A stretch of DNA of 38,382 bases from an uncultured bacterium (GTDB taxonomy: Bacteria > Bacteroidota > Bacteroidia > Bacteroidales > Bacteroidaceae): contig CAJMSQ010000021.1 in NCBI GenBank assembly GCA_905216095.1, positions 1 to 38,382 of the forward strand, in the 5' to 3' direction. Below the pieces are notes generated by a model that saw only the letters and a list, made by a program, of their open reading frames with translations, made no database searches and was not told the origin of the DNA. Positions 15,852 through 25,413 of this stretch are shown piece after piece (the stretch's first letter is position 1; each line of letters opens with the position of its first letter). Both the position numbers and the translations under genes were made by a program.

Positions 15852-16610
15852 ATGGACAGAAAGGCGACACACGGACAAAGCCACCGTCTGCAAAGGGTGG
15901 CAACGGAGAAGCACTGCGGCACACGCAGGATGCTCCCGCTGATTATCGTGTTCGCCTTGCTCCTCACGCCGGGACGGGCACAGGACGAGACAGAATACCG
16001 TATGGAAATGGGAGCGGCGGCAGGCTTGAACTTCAGTCTGAACGACGCCAACTCCAAGTTCTACGGCGATGCCGGGGCTGCCGGCGGATTGCTGCTCCGT
16101 TTCCTGCTGAACCCCCGCATGGCCGTGAAGGCAAGTGCCACCTACGCCAAACTAAGCGGCAGCACGGCCGGCATGAACAACTTCTATCCGGCACAACCCG
16201 ACGTCGCGGGAAACCAAAGGCTGGACTTCAAGGTGGATGGCGCGGTCTACGACATCAGTGCGATTTACGAACTGCACTTCCTGCCCTATGGATTCGTCAG
16301 CGGATACCAGGGCTTTCACCGCTTAGTGCCTTACATACAGATGGGACTCGGCTTCACATATTCCGACGCGGGCAAGGCAGCAACGGTAAATATCCCCGTC
16401 GGCGTCGGAGTGAAGTATAAAATAGGACCGAGACTGAACCTCGGGCTCGAATGGCGAATGCACTTCACACCCAGCGACAAGCTGGAGGGACTGGAAGCCC
16501 CGCTCGGCATCAAGTCCTCGGCATTCAGAAACAAGGACCACTATTCCTTCACGCTGCTGACGCTGACTTATGACATCTCTCCCCGTTGCCCGAACTGTAA
16601 CAAGGACTGA
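15852..16610 (+). CDS. DUF6089-type outer-membrane beta-barrel protein
   Basis: This protein of about 252 residues looks like an 8- to 10-stranded outer-membrane barrel of the DUF6089 type, which in Bacteroidales commonly sits directly before uppS and bamA. The mature part 'YRMEMGAAAGLNFSLNDANSKFYGDAGAAGGLLLRFLLNPRMAVKASATYAKLSG' shows alternating strands with glycine turns. The hydrophobic signal core 'MLPLIIVFALLLTPGRAQ' follows two arginines. The start is uncertain: ATG 15852 gives a long basic n-region, ATG 15930 leaves none; I prefer 15852. The C-terminus 'SPRCPNCNKD' has two cysteines and does not end in an aromatic residue. uppS starts 45 bp later. Substrate or role is unknown; assistance in outer-membrane biogenesis is inferred from context. 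Confidence 0.78.
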   Translation: MDRKATHGQSHRLQRVATEKHCGTRRMLPLIIVFALLLTPGRAQDETEYRMEMGAAAGLNFSLNDANSKFYGDAGAAGGLLLRFLLNPRMAVKASATYAKLSGSTAGMNNFYPAQPDVAGNQRLDFKVDGAVYDISAIYELHFLPYGFVSGYQGFHRLVPYIQMGLGFTYSDAGKAATVNIPVGVGVKYKIGPRLNLGLEWRMHFTPSDKLEGLEAPLGIKSSAFRNKDHYSFTLLTLTYDISPRCPNCNKD

Positions 16611-16655
16611 AACAGAACGCGGAACGGACCTGACGTCACCTAAAACAGAGTAAAA

Positions 16656-17423
16656 ATGGACGACACCAATAACATACAGACAAACATAGCCGAACGGGTG
16701 GAGCGGCTGAAGCGCATCCCCGCACACGTGGCCATCATCATGGACGGAAACGGCAGATGGGCAAAAGCAAGGGGACTGAACCGCAGCATGGGACACCAGC
16801 AGGGCGTGGAAACCGTGAGGAACATCACAACCTTCGCCTCGCAAATCGGCATCAAATACCTGACACTCTACACTTTCTCCACAGAAAACTGGAACAGGCC
16901 CGTGGCAGAGGTGTCGGCACTCATGTCGCTTATCCTCACCGCAATGGAAGAGGAACTTTTCATGAAGAACAATGTCCGCATGAGGCTGATAGGCGACATC
17001 GAACGGCTGCCCGAGGAAGTGCGGGACGCCATTCTCAGACTGCAGGAACGCACGTCGGTGAACACCGGCATGACGATGGTCATCGCTCTGAGCTATTCTT
17101 CGAAATGGGAAATCACGGAAGCCGTGCGCAGCCTGGCGACAAGAGTGGCCGAAGGCAGTCTCCGGCCCGAAGACATTACCGAAAAGGACATTGACAAAGC
17201 TCTCTCGACGGCGTTCATGCCCGACCCCGACCTGCTGATACGGACCGGCGGAGAACTGCGCCTGAGCAACTACCTGCTTTGGCAGTGCGCGTACTCGGAA
17301 CTTTACTTCTGCGACACTTTCTGGCCCGATTTCGACACCGCAGCCTTCTGTGACGCACTCGAAGAATACCAGAACCGGGAACGACGCTACGGGAAAACCG
17401 GCGAACAAGTGGCCGAAGCCTAA
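16656..17423 (+). CDS. uppS: Isoprenyl transferase (undecaprenyl diphosphate synthase)
   Basis: This 255-residue cis-prenyltransferase adds isopentenyl units to farnesyl diphosphate, making the C55 lipid carrier for peptidoglycan and surface glycans. Family landmarks are complete: '[17 protein letters not shown]' with catalytic D30, '[13 protein letters not shown]' with H47, '[14 protein letters not shown]', and the diphosphate-binding '[10 protein letters not shown]' (R196, R202, S204). Length matches the family. It lies 45 bp after the DUF6089 gene and 77 bp before bamA, in the conserved Bacteroidales envelope cluster. Product is cytoplasmic/membrane-associated. Confidence 0.95.
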   Translation: MDDTNNIQTNIAERVERLKRIPAHVAIIMDGNGRWAKARGLNRSMGHQQGVETVRNITTFASQIGIKYLTLYTFSTENWNRPVAEVSALMSLILTAMEEELFMKNNVRMRLIGDIERLPEEVRDAILRLQERTSVNTGMTMVIALSYSSKWEITEAVRSLATRVAEGSLRPEDITEKDIDKALSTAFMPDPDLLIRTGGELRLSNYLLWQCAYSELYFCDTFWPDFDTAAFCDALEEYQNRERRYGKTGEQVAEA

Positions 17424-17500
17424 GCACAAGGCACACAGAAACGACCGGAAGACGCCAACGACCACCAAACGGAGATAAAAAAGAACATCCAACACACGAA

Positions 17501-20119
17501 ATGAAACATTGTAGCCGAATCATTCTGACCGCGATACTGGCCCTCACAGCCACACACCTGTATGCACAGCAAGAAATGCAGGACAAGCCCGACATCAACT
17601 ATACGCAGGACCGCGTACGCTATATCCTCGGCGGACTGACCGTGGACGGCGGGAAAGAATATGACGAGGAATTGCTGCTTGGCATATCCGGACTGACCGT
17701 AGGAAAGGTCTACGACGTACCGGGCGAGGAAATCAGCGAGGCAGTGCGCCGCTACATGCGACAGAAACTGTTCTCGAACGTCCGGATTGAAGCGGACAGC
17801 ATCGTTGGCGGCAAGATTTACCTTCACGTCTACCTGACGCCGCAACCGAAAGTATCGAGCATAAACTTCTCGGGCGTGAAGAAGTCGGAACGTGAGGACA
17901 TAGAAAAACGGCTCGGGCTGCAAACGGGAAGCCAGATTACGCCCGACATGACCGACCGCGCGAAAATCCACATCAAACGCTATTTTGAGGAAAAGGGATT
18001 CAAGAATGCCAACGTCGAAATCGTACAACGCGAAGACGTAACAGGCGATAACCGTGTGCTGCTTGACGTGAACATCACGAAAAACGAGAAGATAAAGGTA
18101 AAGAAGATATTCATCACCGGCATCAACCCCAAGCAAACGGGCAAACTCAAGCGGGCCATGAAGAAGACACGCGAGAAAAACTTCCGCAACATCCTTCGTT
18201 CGAAAAAGTTCCTGCCCGAAAAATACGATGAGGACAAAGGTTTCCTCATCGACAAGCTCAACGCGTGGGGCTATCGCGATGCTTTGATTCGCAAAGACAG
18301 TGTCGCGACGGTAGACGACGCACATGTGAACATCTATATAGACATGTACCAGGGACGGAAATACTACCTGCGCAACGTAGACTGGGTGGGCAACACGGTA
18401 TATAGTTCCGACATTCTGGAGCATGTGCTCAAAATGAAAAAAGGCGACGTCTACGACCAAAGTCTCCTGAACAAACGCTTGCGTGAGGACGACGATGCCA
18501 TCGGCAACATGTATTATAACAACGGCTACGTCTTTTACAACCTCGACCCTGTGGAGATTAACGTGGACGGAGACTCCATCGACCTCGAAATGCGTATACG
18601 GGAAGACCGACAGGCAACGCTCAACCACATCCGCATCGCGGGCAACGACCGCGTTTACGAGAACGTCATCCGACGTGAGCTCTATACCAAGCCGGGCGAC
18701 CTCTTTTCCATGGACGCCATCAAGCGTACCGTGATGGAACTGGCCAACATGAACCAGTTCGACCCCGAGGCCTTGCAGTCCGAACTCTTCAAGAACATCA
18801 AACCGGACCACGCCAGCGGAACCGTAGACATCACCTACCCGCTCGTAACCAAGGGCGGCGACCAGGTGGAACTGTCGGCCGGATGGGGACAAACGGGCAT
18901 CGTGGGACGTCTCGGACTGAAATTCACGAATTTCTCCGTGCAAAACCTGTTCGGCAAAGGGGCAAAACGTGCCGGATTCATACCTCAGGGCGACGGACAG
19001 ACACTCTCGCTCAGCGGACAGACGAACGGAACCTATTACCAGAGTTATTCGCTCTCGTTCCTCGACCCCTGGTTCGGCGGAAAGCGGCCCACGCAGTTCT
19101 CCTTCTCCATTTTTTATTCGAAGCAGAGCGATGTGAACTCCAGCTACTACAATAATTACAACAACATCTACAATTATTATTACGGCTACGGCACAAACAA
19201 CAGCTATTACAATTATTCGAACTACTACGACCCCGACAAATACGTCAAACAGTTCGGTCTGTCCATCGGTTTCGGCAAACGCCTGCGCTGGCCCGACGAC
19301 TACTTCATGGTCATGGCCGAGTTGTCGTACACACGATACATATTGAAGAACTGGCAATACTTCCTCATCACCGACGGCCACTGCAACAACATCAATCTGG
19401 CCCTGACACTGAGCCGTTCCTCGACAAACCATCCCTTCTACCCCACACGTGGTTCGGAATTCGCGGCCACTGTGGCGTTCACTCCCCCTTATTCGCTCTG
19501 GGACGGCAAGGATTACCGCAACTTGGCTACGAACTATCAGAGCGCATCCTATCAGCGTGAAGCGCAAGAGAAGTATAGCTGGATTGAATACCACAAGTGG
19601 AAAATGAAATTCCGCACCTTCACGGCACTGACCGGCGGGATGAAAGCTCCTGTCCTTATGACCCGCGCCGAATTCGGCATACTCGGTTCGTACAACCGCT
19701 ATAAGAAGTCGCCCTTCGAGACCTACTACGTGGGCGGAGACGGCATGTCGGGCTATTCGACCGGATATGCCACCGAAACCATCGGTCTGCGCGGCTACGA
19801 CAACGGATCGCTGGCCGGCAACAACGGCAGCAACGCCTACGCTTACAGCCGCATGACGCTCGAATTGCGCTATCCTCTGATGCTCGAGACCTCTACCAGC
19901 ATGTACGCACATGCCTTTGTCGAAGGCGGAAATGCATGGGCAGACGTCAAGAAGTTCAATCCTTTCGACATGAAACGCTCGGCCGGTTTCGGTGTACGTA
20001 TCTTGTTGCCGATGGTAGGCCTCATGGGCATCGACTGGGCCTACGGTTTCCAAAAGAACATCAACGGCATACGCGCCGGCGGCTCGCAGTTCCACTTCAT
20101 CATCGGTCAGGAATTTTAA
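17501..20119 (+). CDS. bamA: Outer-membrane protein assembly factor BamA
   Basis: This 872-residue Omp85 protein inserts beta-barrel proteins into the outer membrane. It has a signal peptide 'MKHCSRIILTAILALTATHLYAQ', five POTRA domains (about residues 35-460; for example 'DRVRYILGGLTVDGGKEYDEELLLGISGLTVG' and 'LNHIRIAGNDRVYENVIRRELYTKPGDLF'), and a C-terminal barrel with 'RLGLKFTNFSVQNLFGKG' at its entry and ending in '...FIIGQEF' with a terminal Phe. The conserved lid-loop 'VRGF'-type motif appears as 'GLRGYDNGS'. An unusual Tyr/Asn-rich stretch at about residues 545-577 probably forms an extracellular loop. Signal-peptide position supports the ATG at 17501. The chaperone genes follow within 12 bp. 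Confidence 0.95.
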   Translation: MKHCSRIILTAILALTATHLYAQQEMQDKPDINYTQDRVRYILGGLTVDGGKEYDEELLLGISGLTVGKVYDVPGEEISEAVRRYMRQKLFSNVRIEADSIVGGKIYLHVYLTPQPKVSSINFSGVKKSEREDIEKRLGLQTGSQITPDMTDRAKIHIKRYFEEKGFKNANVEIVQREDVTGDNRVLLDVNITKNEKIKVKKIFITGINPKQTGKLKRAMKKTREKNFRNILRSKKFLPEKYDEDKGFLIDKLNAWGYRDALIRKDSVATVDDAHVNIYIDMYQGRKYYLRNVDWVGNTVYSSDILEHVLKMKKGDVYDQSLLNKRLREDDDAIGNMYYNNGYVFYNLDPVEINVDGDSIDLEMRIREDRQATLNHIRIAGNDRVYENVIRRELYTKPGDLFSMDAIKRTVMELANMNQFDPEALQSELFKNIKPDHASGTVDITYPLVTKGGDQVELSAGWGQTGIVGRLGLKFTNFSVQNLFGKGAKRAGFIPQGDGQTLSLSGQTNGTYYQSYSLSFLDPWFGGKRPTQFSFSIFYSKQSDVNSSYYNNYNNIYNYYYGYGTNNSYYNYSNYYDPDKYVKQFGLSIGFGKRLRWPDDYFMVMAELSYTRYILKNWQYFLITDGHCNNINLALTLSRSSTNHPFYPTRGSEFAATVAFTPPYSLWDGKDYRNLATNYQSASYQREAQEKYSWIEYHKWKMKFRTFTALTGGMKAPVLMTRAEFGILGSYNRYKKSPFETYYVGGDGMSGYSTGYATETIGLRGYDNGSLAGNNGSNAYAYSRMTLELRYPLMLETSTSMYAHAFVEGGNAWADVKKFNPFDMKRSAGFGVRILLPMVGLMGIDWAYGFQKNINGIRAGGSQFHFIIGQEF

Positions 20120-20131
20120 TCTATAATCCTT

Positions 20132-20653
20132 ATGAATATGAAAAAGATTATTGCATTGGCGGCCTTGCTCTTAGGTATGACAGCCGGAGTCTCCGCCCAG
20201 AAGTTCGCACTCATCGACATGGAATACATCATGAGCAACATACCCGCCTACGAAAGGGCAAACGAACAGCTCAACCAGGTATCCAAGAAATGGCAGGCCG
20301 AGGTCGAGGCGCTCGACAACAGTGCCCGCACGCTCTATAAGAATTATCAGAACGAGGTGGTCTTTCTCTCGGAAGCCCAAAAGAAGGAACGCGAGCAAGC
20401 CATCGTGGACAAGGAAAAAGAAGCTGCCGAGTTGAAGAAGAAATACTTCGGCCCGGAAGGAGAACTCTACAAGAAACGCACCGCTCTCATAGAGCCTATC
20501 CAGGACGAGATATACAACGCCGTCAAAGGCATCGCGCAAAGCAAGGGTTTCCAGCTCATACTTGACCGTGCCTCAGACAACGGCATCATTTTCGCATCGC
20601 CCGCCATCGACATAAGCAATGAAGTGCTGTCTAAGTTAGGCTATTCCAATTAA
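20132..20653 (+). CDS. OmpH/Skp-family periplasmic chaperone (first copy)
   Basis: This 173-residue protein is a Skp-like holdase that carries unfolded outer-membrane proteins through the periplasm to BamA. After a signal peptide ('MKKIIALAALLLGMTAGVSAQ') comes the family opening 'KFALIDMEYIMSNIPAYERANEQLNQVSKKWQAEVEAL'. A long charged coiled coil (about 40-110, rich in Lys/Glu) forms the tentacle, and the C-terminal strand is 'GFQLILDRASDNGIIFASPAIDISNEVLSKLGY'. It starts 12 bp after bamA; ATG at 20132 or 20138 both work and differ by two residues. A second copy follows, an arrangement common in Bacteroidales. Confidence 0.93.
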   Translation: MNMKKIIALAALLLGMTAGVSAQKFALIDMEYIMSNIPAYERANEQLNQVSKKWQAEVEALDNSARTLYKNYQNEVVFLSEAQKKEREQAIVDKEKEAAELKKKYFGPEGELYKKRTALIEPIQDEIYNAVKGIAQSKGFQLILDRASDNGIIFASPAIDISNEVLSKLGYSN

Positions 20654-20659
20654 TTTGCT

Positions 20660-20667
20660 TAACTTTG
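20660..20667 (+). promoter_or_regulatory. Possible internal promoter before the second ompH gene
   Basis: TAACTTTG, matching TAnnTTTG, lies in the 49-bp gap between the two chaperone genes, about 35 bp before the ATG at 20703. No -33 box is seen at the proper distance, so it may only add to read-through from bamA. Confidence 0.4.
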
Positions 20668-20702
20668 TCGCCTTGAAATAGTACATACAAAAAATAAAGA
20701 CA

Positions 20703-21233
20703 ATGATCAAGAAACTTTTAATGCTGGTGCTTTTCGTCGCACCTATGAGCCTCGCCGCACAGAAGTTCGCTCACTTCGACTACACCCTCGTCATGCAATC
20801 CATGCCCGCAGTCAAGGCCGCACAGGCCGAGCTGGAAACCATCGGCAAGCAGTATCAGGACGAATTGGCCGGAATGGAGAAAGAAATCCAGACGAAAATC
20901 GAGAAATACCAGAACGAGATAAACGACCAGACGCCCGAGAACATCCGCACACGCCGTATGCAGGAAATCCAGGAAATGCAGCAGCGCTTCCAGCAGGCCA
21001 GCGAGGACAACCAGAAAGCCTACAACGAAACGGCTTCCAAGAAGATGCAGCCGCTTATCCAGAAGGTGATGGACACTGTAAATACGGTTGCGAAAGAAGG
21101 CAACTACATTTACATCATCGACAAGACCGCCTCACAGTCGGCAGGCGTATTCATCAACGAAGCCATCAGCGAGGATGTCACCAAAAAGGTAATGGACAAA
21201 CTCGGAATCTCGGCCGCCGCTCCCGCCAAATAA
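20703..21233 (+). CDS. OmpH/Skp-family periplasmic chaperone (second copy)
   Basis: This 176-residue paralogue of the preceding gene has a signal peptide 'MIKKLLMLVLFVAPMSLAAQ', the opening 'KFAHFDYTLVMQSMPAVKAAQAELETIGKQYQDELAGMEKE', a Gln/Glu/Lys-rich coiled coil (about 50-115, 'RRMQEIQEMQQRFQQASEDNQ') and the closing strand 'GNYIYIIDKTASQSAGVFINEAISEDVTKKVMDKLG'. It is clearly homologous to but diverged from copy one, so the pair may have separate clients or form mixed trimers (inference). It ends with a short Ala/Pro tail. A 12-bp-stem hairpin follows. Confidence 0.93.
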   Translation: MIKKLLMLVLFVAPMSLAAQKFAHFDYTLVMQSMPAVKAAQAELETIGKQYQDELAGMEKEIQTKIEKYQNEINDQTPENIRTRRMQEIQEMQQRFQQASEDNQKAYNETASKKMQPLIQKVMDTVNTVAKEGNYIYIIDKTASQSAGVFINEAISEDVTKKVMDKLGISAAAPAK

Positions 21234-21266
21234 GACATAGCGGGAAACAGACCCGACATTGACAAT

Positions 21267-21310
21267 GCCGGACGGCACATGGTTCCTATCAGGTCCGTGT
21301 GCCGTCCGGC
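21267..21310 (+). terminator. Hairpin between ompH and dacB
   Basis: GCCGGACGGCAC (21267-21278) pairs perfectly with GTGCCGTCCGGC (21299-21310), a 12-bp stem with a 20-nt loop, followed by TTTCAG. It probably ends or attenuates the bamA-ompH transcript, which would make dacB at least partly independent. Confidence 0.6.
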
Positions 21311-21396
21311 TTTCAGTATCCGGCGGACGGCAAGTCCGCCCGAACGGCCGCATTGTGCCGCATATCCCTTCTCTCATCCCCCATACCGGAAAGAAC

Positions 21397-22830
21397 ATGC
21401 GTATTCTCCTGTCGCTCATCAGCCTTCTGCTCATACCTTCGGCCGTCTCCGCCGCCACAGTCTGCGTGGCCGACACCGTCTCGCCCGACATACTTCCTCC
21501 CGAGAGCCGGTCCCTGCCCGAAATGTCGGTCATATCGGAATTCAACGCCGCGCCCCGTCCCGCCGCCCCCCGGCAAGACAGCGGCTTCCCGCAGCCCGTC
21601 AGCTATACCTCCGCAGGCAGTTCCGACAGCGTGGCGGCTGTCATTTCCTCCCGGCTGTCCGAACTGATATGCAACGACATCTTCGCCCGCACGCAATTCG
21701 GGCTATACGTTTACGACCTCACGGCCGACCGTCCGGTCTTTGCATGTGGCGAACGGCAACAACTGCGTCCGGCCTCCAACCAAAAGGTCGTAACAGCCAT
21801 TGCCGCACTGAAGCTGCTCGGCACGGATTTCCGTTACACCACCTCCCTGTATGCCGACGGCAACGTCTGCGACAGCGTACTGCAAGGCAACCTTTACATC
21901 CGCGCAGGTTTCGACCCGCTCTTTGACAGCGCCGACCTGCAAACCTTTATCTCCGCCCTCGACGAGCGGGGCATCCGCACCGTCAGCGGCGACGTGATTT
22001 TCGACCGCACCATCAAGGACACCGCCTCGCTGGGCTGGGGCTGGTGCTGGGACGACAAGGAGATTCCCCTTTCGCCGTTGCTCTACGACGGCCGTCCCGG
22101 GCTGGAACGTCGGTTTGCCGCAGCCCTTTCGGAGCAGGGAATAAGCCTCGGCGGCGGTATCCGGTACGGTGCGCTTCCGTCCTCGGCGGAACACCTGTGC
22201 ACCTGCACCCACACCATTGACCAGGTGCTGCTTCCCATGATGAAACGCAGCGACAACCTTTACGCCGAAAGCCTTTTCTACCAGATAGCCGCCCGCAACG
22301 GCCAACGCTATGCGGGCCGCAAACAGGCGGCCGCACAAATCAACGGCCTCATCTCCGGCCTGGGGCTCGACCCTAAGGCTTACCAGATTGCCGACGGCAG
22401 CGGTCTGTCGCTCTACAACTACCTTTCGCCCGAATTGCTCGTCAGTCTGCTGCGCCATGCCTACCGCCACTCTTCCATTTACGCGCACCTGCTGCCCTCG
22501 CTCCCCGTGGCCGGCATCGACGGGACCCTGCGCCGGCGCATGAAGTCGGGCCCGGCCTGCGGCAACGTCTGCGCCAAGACCGGAACCGTGGAGGGCGTCA
22601 GCACGCTGTCCGGCTATTGCACCGCCCCCGACGGACATACCTACTGCTTCTCCATCATGAACCAAGGCATACGCCACACCTCGACCGGACGTAACTTCCA
22701 GGACCGTGTCTGCCAGGCCCTGACACGACCGCTCGATGTCCCGTTTGACACGACGGAAGAGGACGAAAGCACGCCCGAAACCACGGAAGAGGCGACACCG
22801 ACGGCAGAAGAAAACACCGGGACGCCCTAA
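21397..22830 (+). CDS. dacB: PBP4-type D-alanyl-D-alanine carboxypeptidase/endopeptidase
   Basis: This 477-residue periplasmic penicillin-binding protein (class C, S13 family) trims peptidoglycan peptides. The three serine-acylase motifs are present: SxxK 'RPASNQK' (S127, K130), SxN 'KRSDNLYAE' and KTG 'VCAKTGTVEG'. The signal peptide 'MRILLSLISLLLIPSAVSA' fixes the start at 21397 rather than an upstream ATG at 21259, which lies in the hairpin. A Pro/Ser-rich stretch of about 60 residues separates the signal from the enzyme. The last about 30 residues are an acidic Thr/Glu tail that is low-complexity. It is placed after the bamA-ompH genes and before a strong terminator. Confidence 0.92.
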   Translation: MRILLSLISLLLIPSAVSAATVCVADTVSPDILPPESRSLPEMSVISEFNAAPRPAAPRQDSGFPQPVSYTSAGSSDSVAAVISSRLSELICNDIFARTQFGLYVYDLTADRPVFACGERQQLRPASNQKVVTAIAALKLLGTDFRYTTSLYADGNVCDSVLQGNLYIRAGFDPLFDSADLQTFISALDERGIRTVSGDVIFDRTIKDTASLGWGWCWDDKEIPLSPLLYDGRPGLERRFAAALSEQGISLGGGIRYGALPSSAEHLCTCTHTIDQVLLPMMKRSDNLYAESLFYQIAARNGQRYAGRKQAAAQINGLISGLGLDPKAYQIADGSGLSLYNYLSPELLVSLLRHAYRHSSIYAHLLPSLPVAGIDGTLRRRMKSGPACGNVCAKTGTVEGVSTLSGYCTAPDGHTYCFSIMNQGIRHTSTGRNFQDRVCQALTRPLDVPFDTTEEDESTPETTEEATPTAEENTGTP

Positions 22831-22834
22831 AACG

Positions 22835-22882
22835 AAACCGGCCTTATCGCAAAACGTCCGAAACGTCCGATAAGGCCGGTTT
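22835..22882. terminator. Strong bidirectional terminator between dacB and the WaaP-like kinase
   Basis: A perfect 15-bp stem, AAACCGGCCTTATCG (22835-22849) with CGATAAGGCCGGTTT (22868-22882), ends in TTTTT on the plus strand and in a matching T run on the minus strand. The 18-nt loop contains a short direct repeat (ACGTCCGA/ACGTCCGA). It serves the two convergent genes. Confidence 0.88.
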
Positions 22883-22905
22883 TTCCTATTCTTTTATGTC
22901 GTAAC

Positions 22906-23598
22906 CTATGCCCGCGCCGCAAGGACGAGGCGTTCGCACAATTCCGGATCGGCCTTGCGCGCCGCGGCATACTCATGTGCCAAAAGGACAAAGAAGCTGT
23001 CATCGCCTTTCAGCCGTGCGAAGTTCGCGCAGCCCTTTTCAATGCTTACGGGCCTGCCTGTCTTCACACTGTTGGTATCAATCAGAGAGAAGCAATAACG
23101 CTCCTTCACCTTGTCAAACAGCACATTGTCGGGCGACAAGTCCCGATGCAGGAAACCATCCTCGTGCAGCCGCGCGGCATAACGGGCAAAGCTCGTCGTC
23201 ACCTCCGTGCGCATCTTCTCATCCAGCTCAGGCAGCGAAGCCAGCGAGTAGTTGTAGTCGGAATGCAGGCACACAAAGTAGGTAGTCGTCTTTGTCCATC
23301 CCTTTCTGTACCTGACAAAAGCCACCGGCTCGGGACTCTCGAATCCGCGTTCGCGCAGTTCGAGCGGCCGGATATAGGCTTTCTTTCCTTTGGATGTCTT
23401 GTAAATCCTCACGGCGAGCCTCCCGCGCAGTGGCAGCGGAGCGTAACGCTTCACGCAAAGCTTCACACCGTCCACTTCGAGCGTGCGCAAAACGTTGCGG
23501 TCGCGGAAAATCTCGCGTCCCTCGCGTTCAAAGTGTTCCTCGATGTGCGTCAGGTAGTCGCGCAGCGCCTCGTACTTCGGGTTGAGTATGATTTTCAT
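22906..23598 (-). CDS. WaaP/InaA-family lipopolysaccharide kinase-like protein (first paralogue)
   Basis: This 230-residue protein has the atypical kinase fold used to phosphorylate Kdo or heptose in lipid A-core. Visible residues are the ATP lysine in 'VKLCVKRY' (K50), catalytic loop 'HRDLSPDNVLF' (H151, D153, N158) and a DFG-equivalent 'LIDTNSVKTG' (D174). 'PLRGRLAVRIYKTSKGKKAY' after the ATP lysine is typical of this Bacteroidales group. The substrate is not certain; phosphorylation of core sugar is inferred. A second paralogue lies at 36313-37062 in a glycan operon. The minus strand shows TATCTTTA at 23624-23631, a near-match to a -7 box, just before this gene. Confidence 0.85.
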   Translation of the reverse strand: MKIILNPKYEALRDYLTHIEEHFEREGREIFRDRNVLRTLEVDGVKLCVKRYAPLPLRGRLAVRIYKTSKGKKAYIRPLELRERGFESPEPVAFVRYRKGWTKTTTYFVCLHSDYNYSLASLPELDEKMRTEVTTSFARYAARLHEDGFLHRDLSPDNVLFDKVKERYCFSLIDTNSVKTGRPVSIEKGCANFARLKGDDSFFVLLAHEYAAARKADPELCERLVLAARA

Positions 23599-23660
23599 GA
23601 TGTTTTCCGATGTTTTTTCAAGGTAAAGATAAGGTTTCGCGTTTTTCCCGGCCGCCGTTT

Positions 23661-25322
23661 TCAGCTCAGGCCCGTGATTTCACCGTCCACATAGTCGATG
23701 CGGTTGGCCTGCGGGTCTTTGGGCAGACCGGGCATACGCAGGATGTCTCCGGCAATGGCCACAATCATTTCCGCCCCGGCGTTCAGCACCACGTCCTTGA
23801 TGTGGAAATCGAATCCGGATACCGCGCCATACCGTTTGGCATCGGCAGAGAAGGAGAACTGGGTCTTGGCTATGCAGACGGGGAAGCCGCCCATGCCGTG
23901 CTCTTCGGCCAGCCGGATGCGTTTGAGTGCAGGTGCGGCGAAGCTCACGCCGGCAGCCCCGTAGATATTCTTGGCCACTTTTTCGATTTTCGTGCGGATG
24001 GAGTCGCCGTCCTCATAGGTAAACTTCAGCGGTCCCGACGGGTTGTTCTCCGCGGCCTCCACAACCACGCGCGCCATCTCCTCTGCTCCCGCTCCGCCCT
24101 CGGCGAATGCGTTGTTGATGACGAAGGGAGCGTGCAGTTCCTCCTCGCAGTGCCGGCGCAGCAAAGCCATCTCCTCGTCCGTATCCGTGGCAAAGCGGTT
24201 GAATACCACGACGACCGTCTGTCCGAAGCCGCGGAGATTGGCCACGTGCCTGTCCAGATTGGCCAGTCCGTTACGCAAGCCTTCCATGTCCGGCTCCTTG
24301 ATGCGGTCCAGCGCCACGCCGCCGTGCATTTTCAGCCCCTGCGCCGTAGCCACGATAACCGTCAGGTCGGGCTGCAGTCCGCTCTTGCGGCAAAGTATGT
24401 TATAGAATTTCTCCGCTCCGAGGTCAGCCCCGAACCCGGCCTCCGTGATGGTGTAGTCGCTATGCGCCAGCGCCATGCGGGTGGCCAGCAGCGAGTTGCA
24501 TCCGTGTGCGATGTTGGCGAACGGACCTCCGTGCACGATGGCCGGTGTCTGCTCGGTCGTCTGCACTAAGTTGGGCTGTACGGCGTCGCGCAGCAGCACC
24601 ATGATGGCGCCCGCCACACCTAAGTCTTTCACCGTGAAGGGGCGTCCCTCGTAATCGTATCCCAGCAGGATGTTCTCTATGCGCCGACGCAAGTCATCCT
24701 CGTCCGTGGCCAGGCAGAGTATGGCCATGAGTTCCGACGCCGGTGTAATGTCGAACCCCGCCTGTTGTGTCAGTCCGTTGGTGGCCGGTCCGAGCCCCGT
24801 CACGATGCTCCGCAGCGAGCGGTCGTTCACGTCGAGCACGCGCCGCCAGAGAATCTCGCGCAGACCGAAGCCCTCCTTGGCATGTTGGTACAGATAGTTG
24901 TCGAGCAACGCGCTGATCATATTGTGCGCCGACGTGATGGCGTGGAAGTCGCCCGTGAAGTGCAGGTTTATCTTCTCCATCGGCAGCACCTGTGCGTATC
25001 CTCCGCCGGCCGCCCCGCCCTTCATGCCGAAACAAGGTCCCAGCGACGGTTCGCGCAGCGCCACGACGGCCTTGCGTCCTATGCGGTTCAGTCCGAGTGC
25101 GAGGCCGATGGACACGGTCGTCTTGCCGATGCCGGCCTTTGTCGCCGTGATGGCCGTCACGAGCACCAGTTTGCCGCGCTGCGGACCGATGAGCCGCAAC
25201 GGCAGTTTGGCCACATGCTTGCCGTAATGTTCCAGGTCGTCGGCGGCCACATCCATACGGGCCGCCACATCATCTATATGGTCCAACTTTGTACCGTGGG
25301 CGATTTCAAGGTCAGTCTTCAT
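23661..25322 (-). CDS. fhs: Formate-tetrahydrofolate ligase
   Basis: This 553-residue enzyme makes 10-formyl-tetrahydrofolate from formate, THF and ATP for one-carbon metabolism. The nucleotide loop reads '[19 protein letters not shown]' (K67), a variant of the usual TPAGEGKTT. Family blocks include '[28 protein letters not shown]', '[18 protein letters not shown]', '[14 protein letters not shown]' and '[15 protein letters not shown]'. Length fits the family. The start at 25322 follows the minus-strand -7 box at 25364-25371 by about 40 bp. The kinase-like gene starts 62 bp downstream and could be read through. Confidence 0.95.
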   Translation of the reverse strand: MKTDLEIAHGTKLDHIDDVAARMDVAADDLEHYGKHVAKLPLRLIGPQRGKLVLVTAITATKAGIGKTTVSIGLALGLNRIGRKAVVALREPSLGPCFGMKGGAAGGGYAQVLPMEKINLHFTGDFHAITSAHNMISALLDNYLYQHAKEGFGLREILWRRVLDVNDRSLRSIVTGLGPATNGLTQQAGFDITPASELMAILCLATDEDDLRRRIENILLGYDYEGRPFTVKDLGVAGAIMVLLRDAVQPNLVQTTEQTPAIVHGGPFANIAHGCNSLLATRMALAHSDYTITEAGFGADLGAEKFYNILCRKSGLQPDLTVIVATAQGLKMHGGVALDRIKEPDMEGLRNGLANLDRHVANLRGFGQTVVVVFNRFATDTDEEMALLRRHCEEELHAPFVINNAFAEGGAGAEEMARVVVEAAENNPSGPLKFTYEDGDSIRTKIEKVAKNIYGAAGVSFAAPALKRIRLAEEHGMGGFPVCIAKTQFSFSADAKRYGAVSGFDFHIKDVVLNAGAEMIVAIAGDILRMPGLPKDPQANRIDYVDGEITGLS

Positions 25323-25363
25323 GTTCCGAATTTCTTTATATTAATATTGTGTATCTATGCTCA

Positions 25364-25371
25364 CAAAGGTA
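25364..25371 (-). promoter_or_regulatory. -7 box of fhs
   Basis: The minus strand reads TACCTTTG, matching TAnnTTTG, with a TTG about 22 nt upstream (near 25394). The leader to the ATG at 25322 is about 36 nt and A+T-rich. Confidence 0.62.
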
Positions 25372-25413
25372 CAAAAATAAAATGAAATTCAGACAATATG
25401 CAGGTGCTACATT

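Noticed and set aside
17420..20095. 891-codon minus-strand frame opposite bamA
   Set aside because: Valine/histidine-rich shadow of the bamA coding strand; no domain or start signal.
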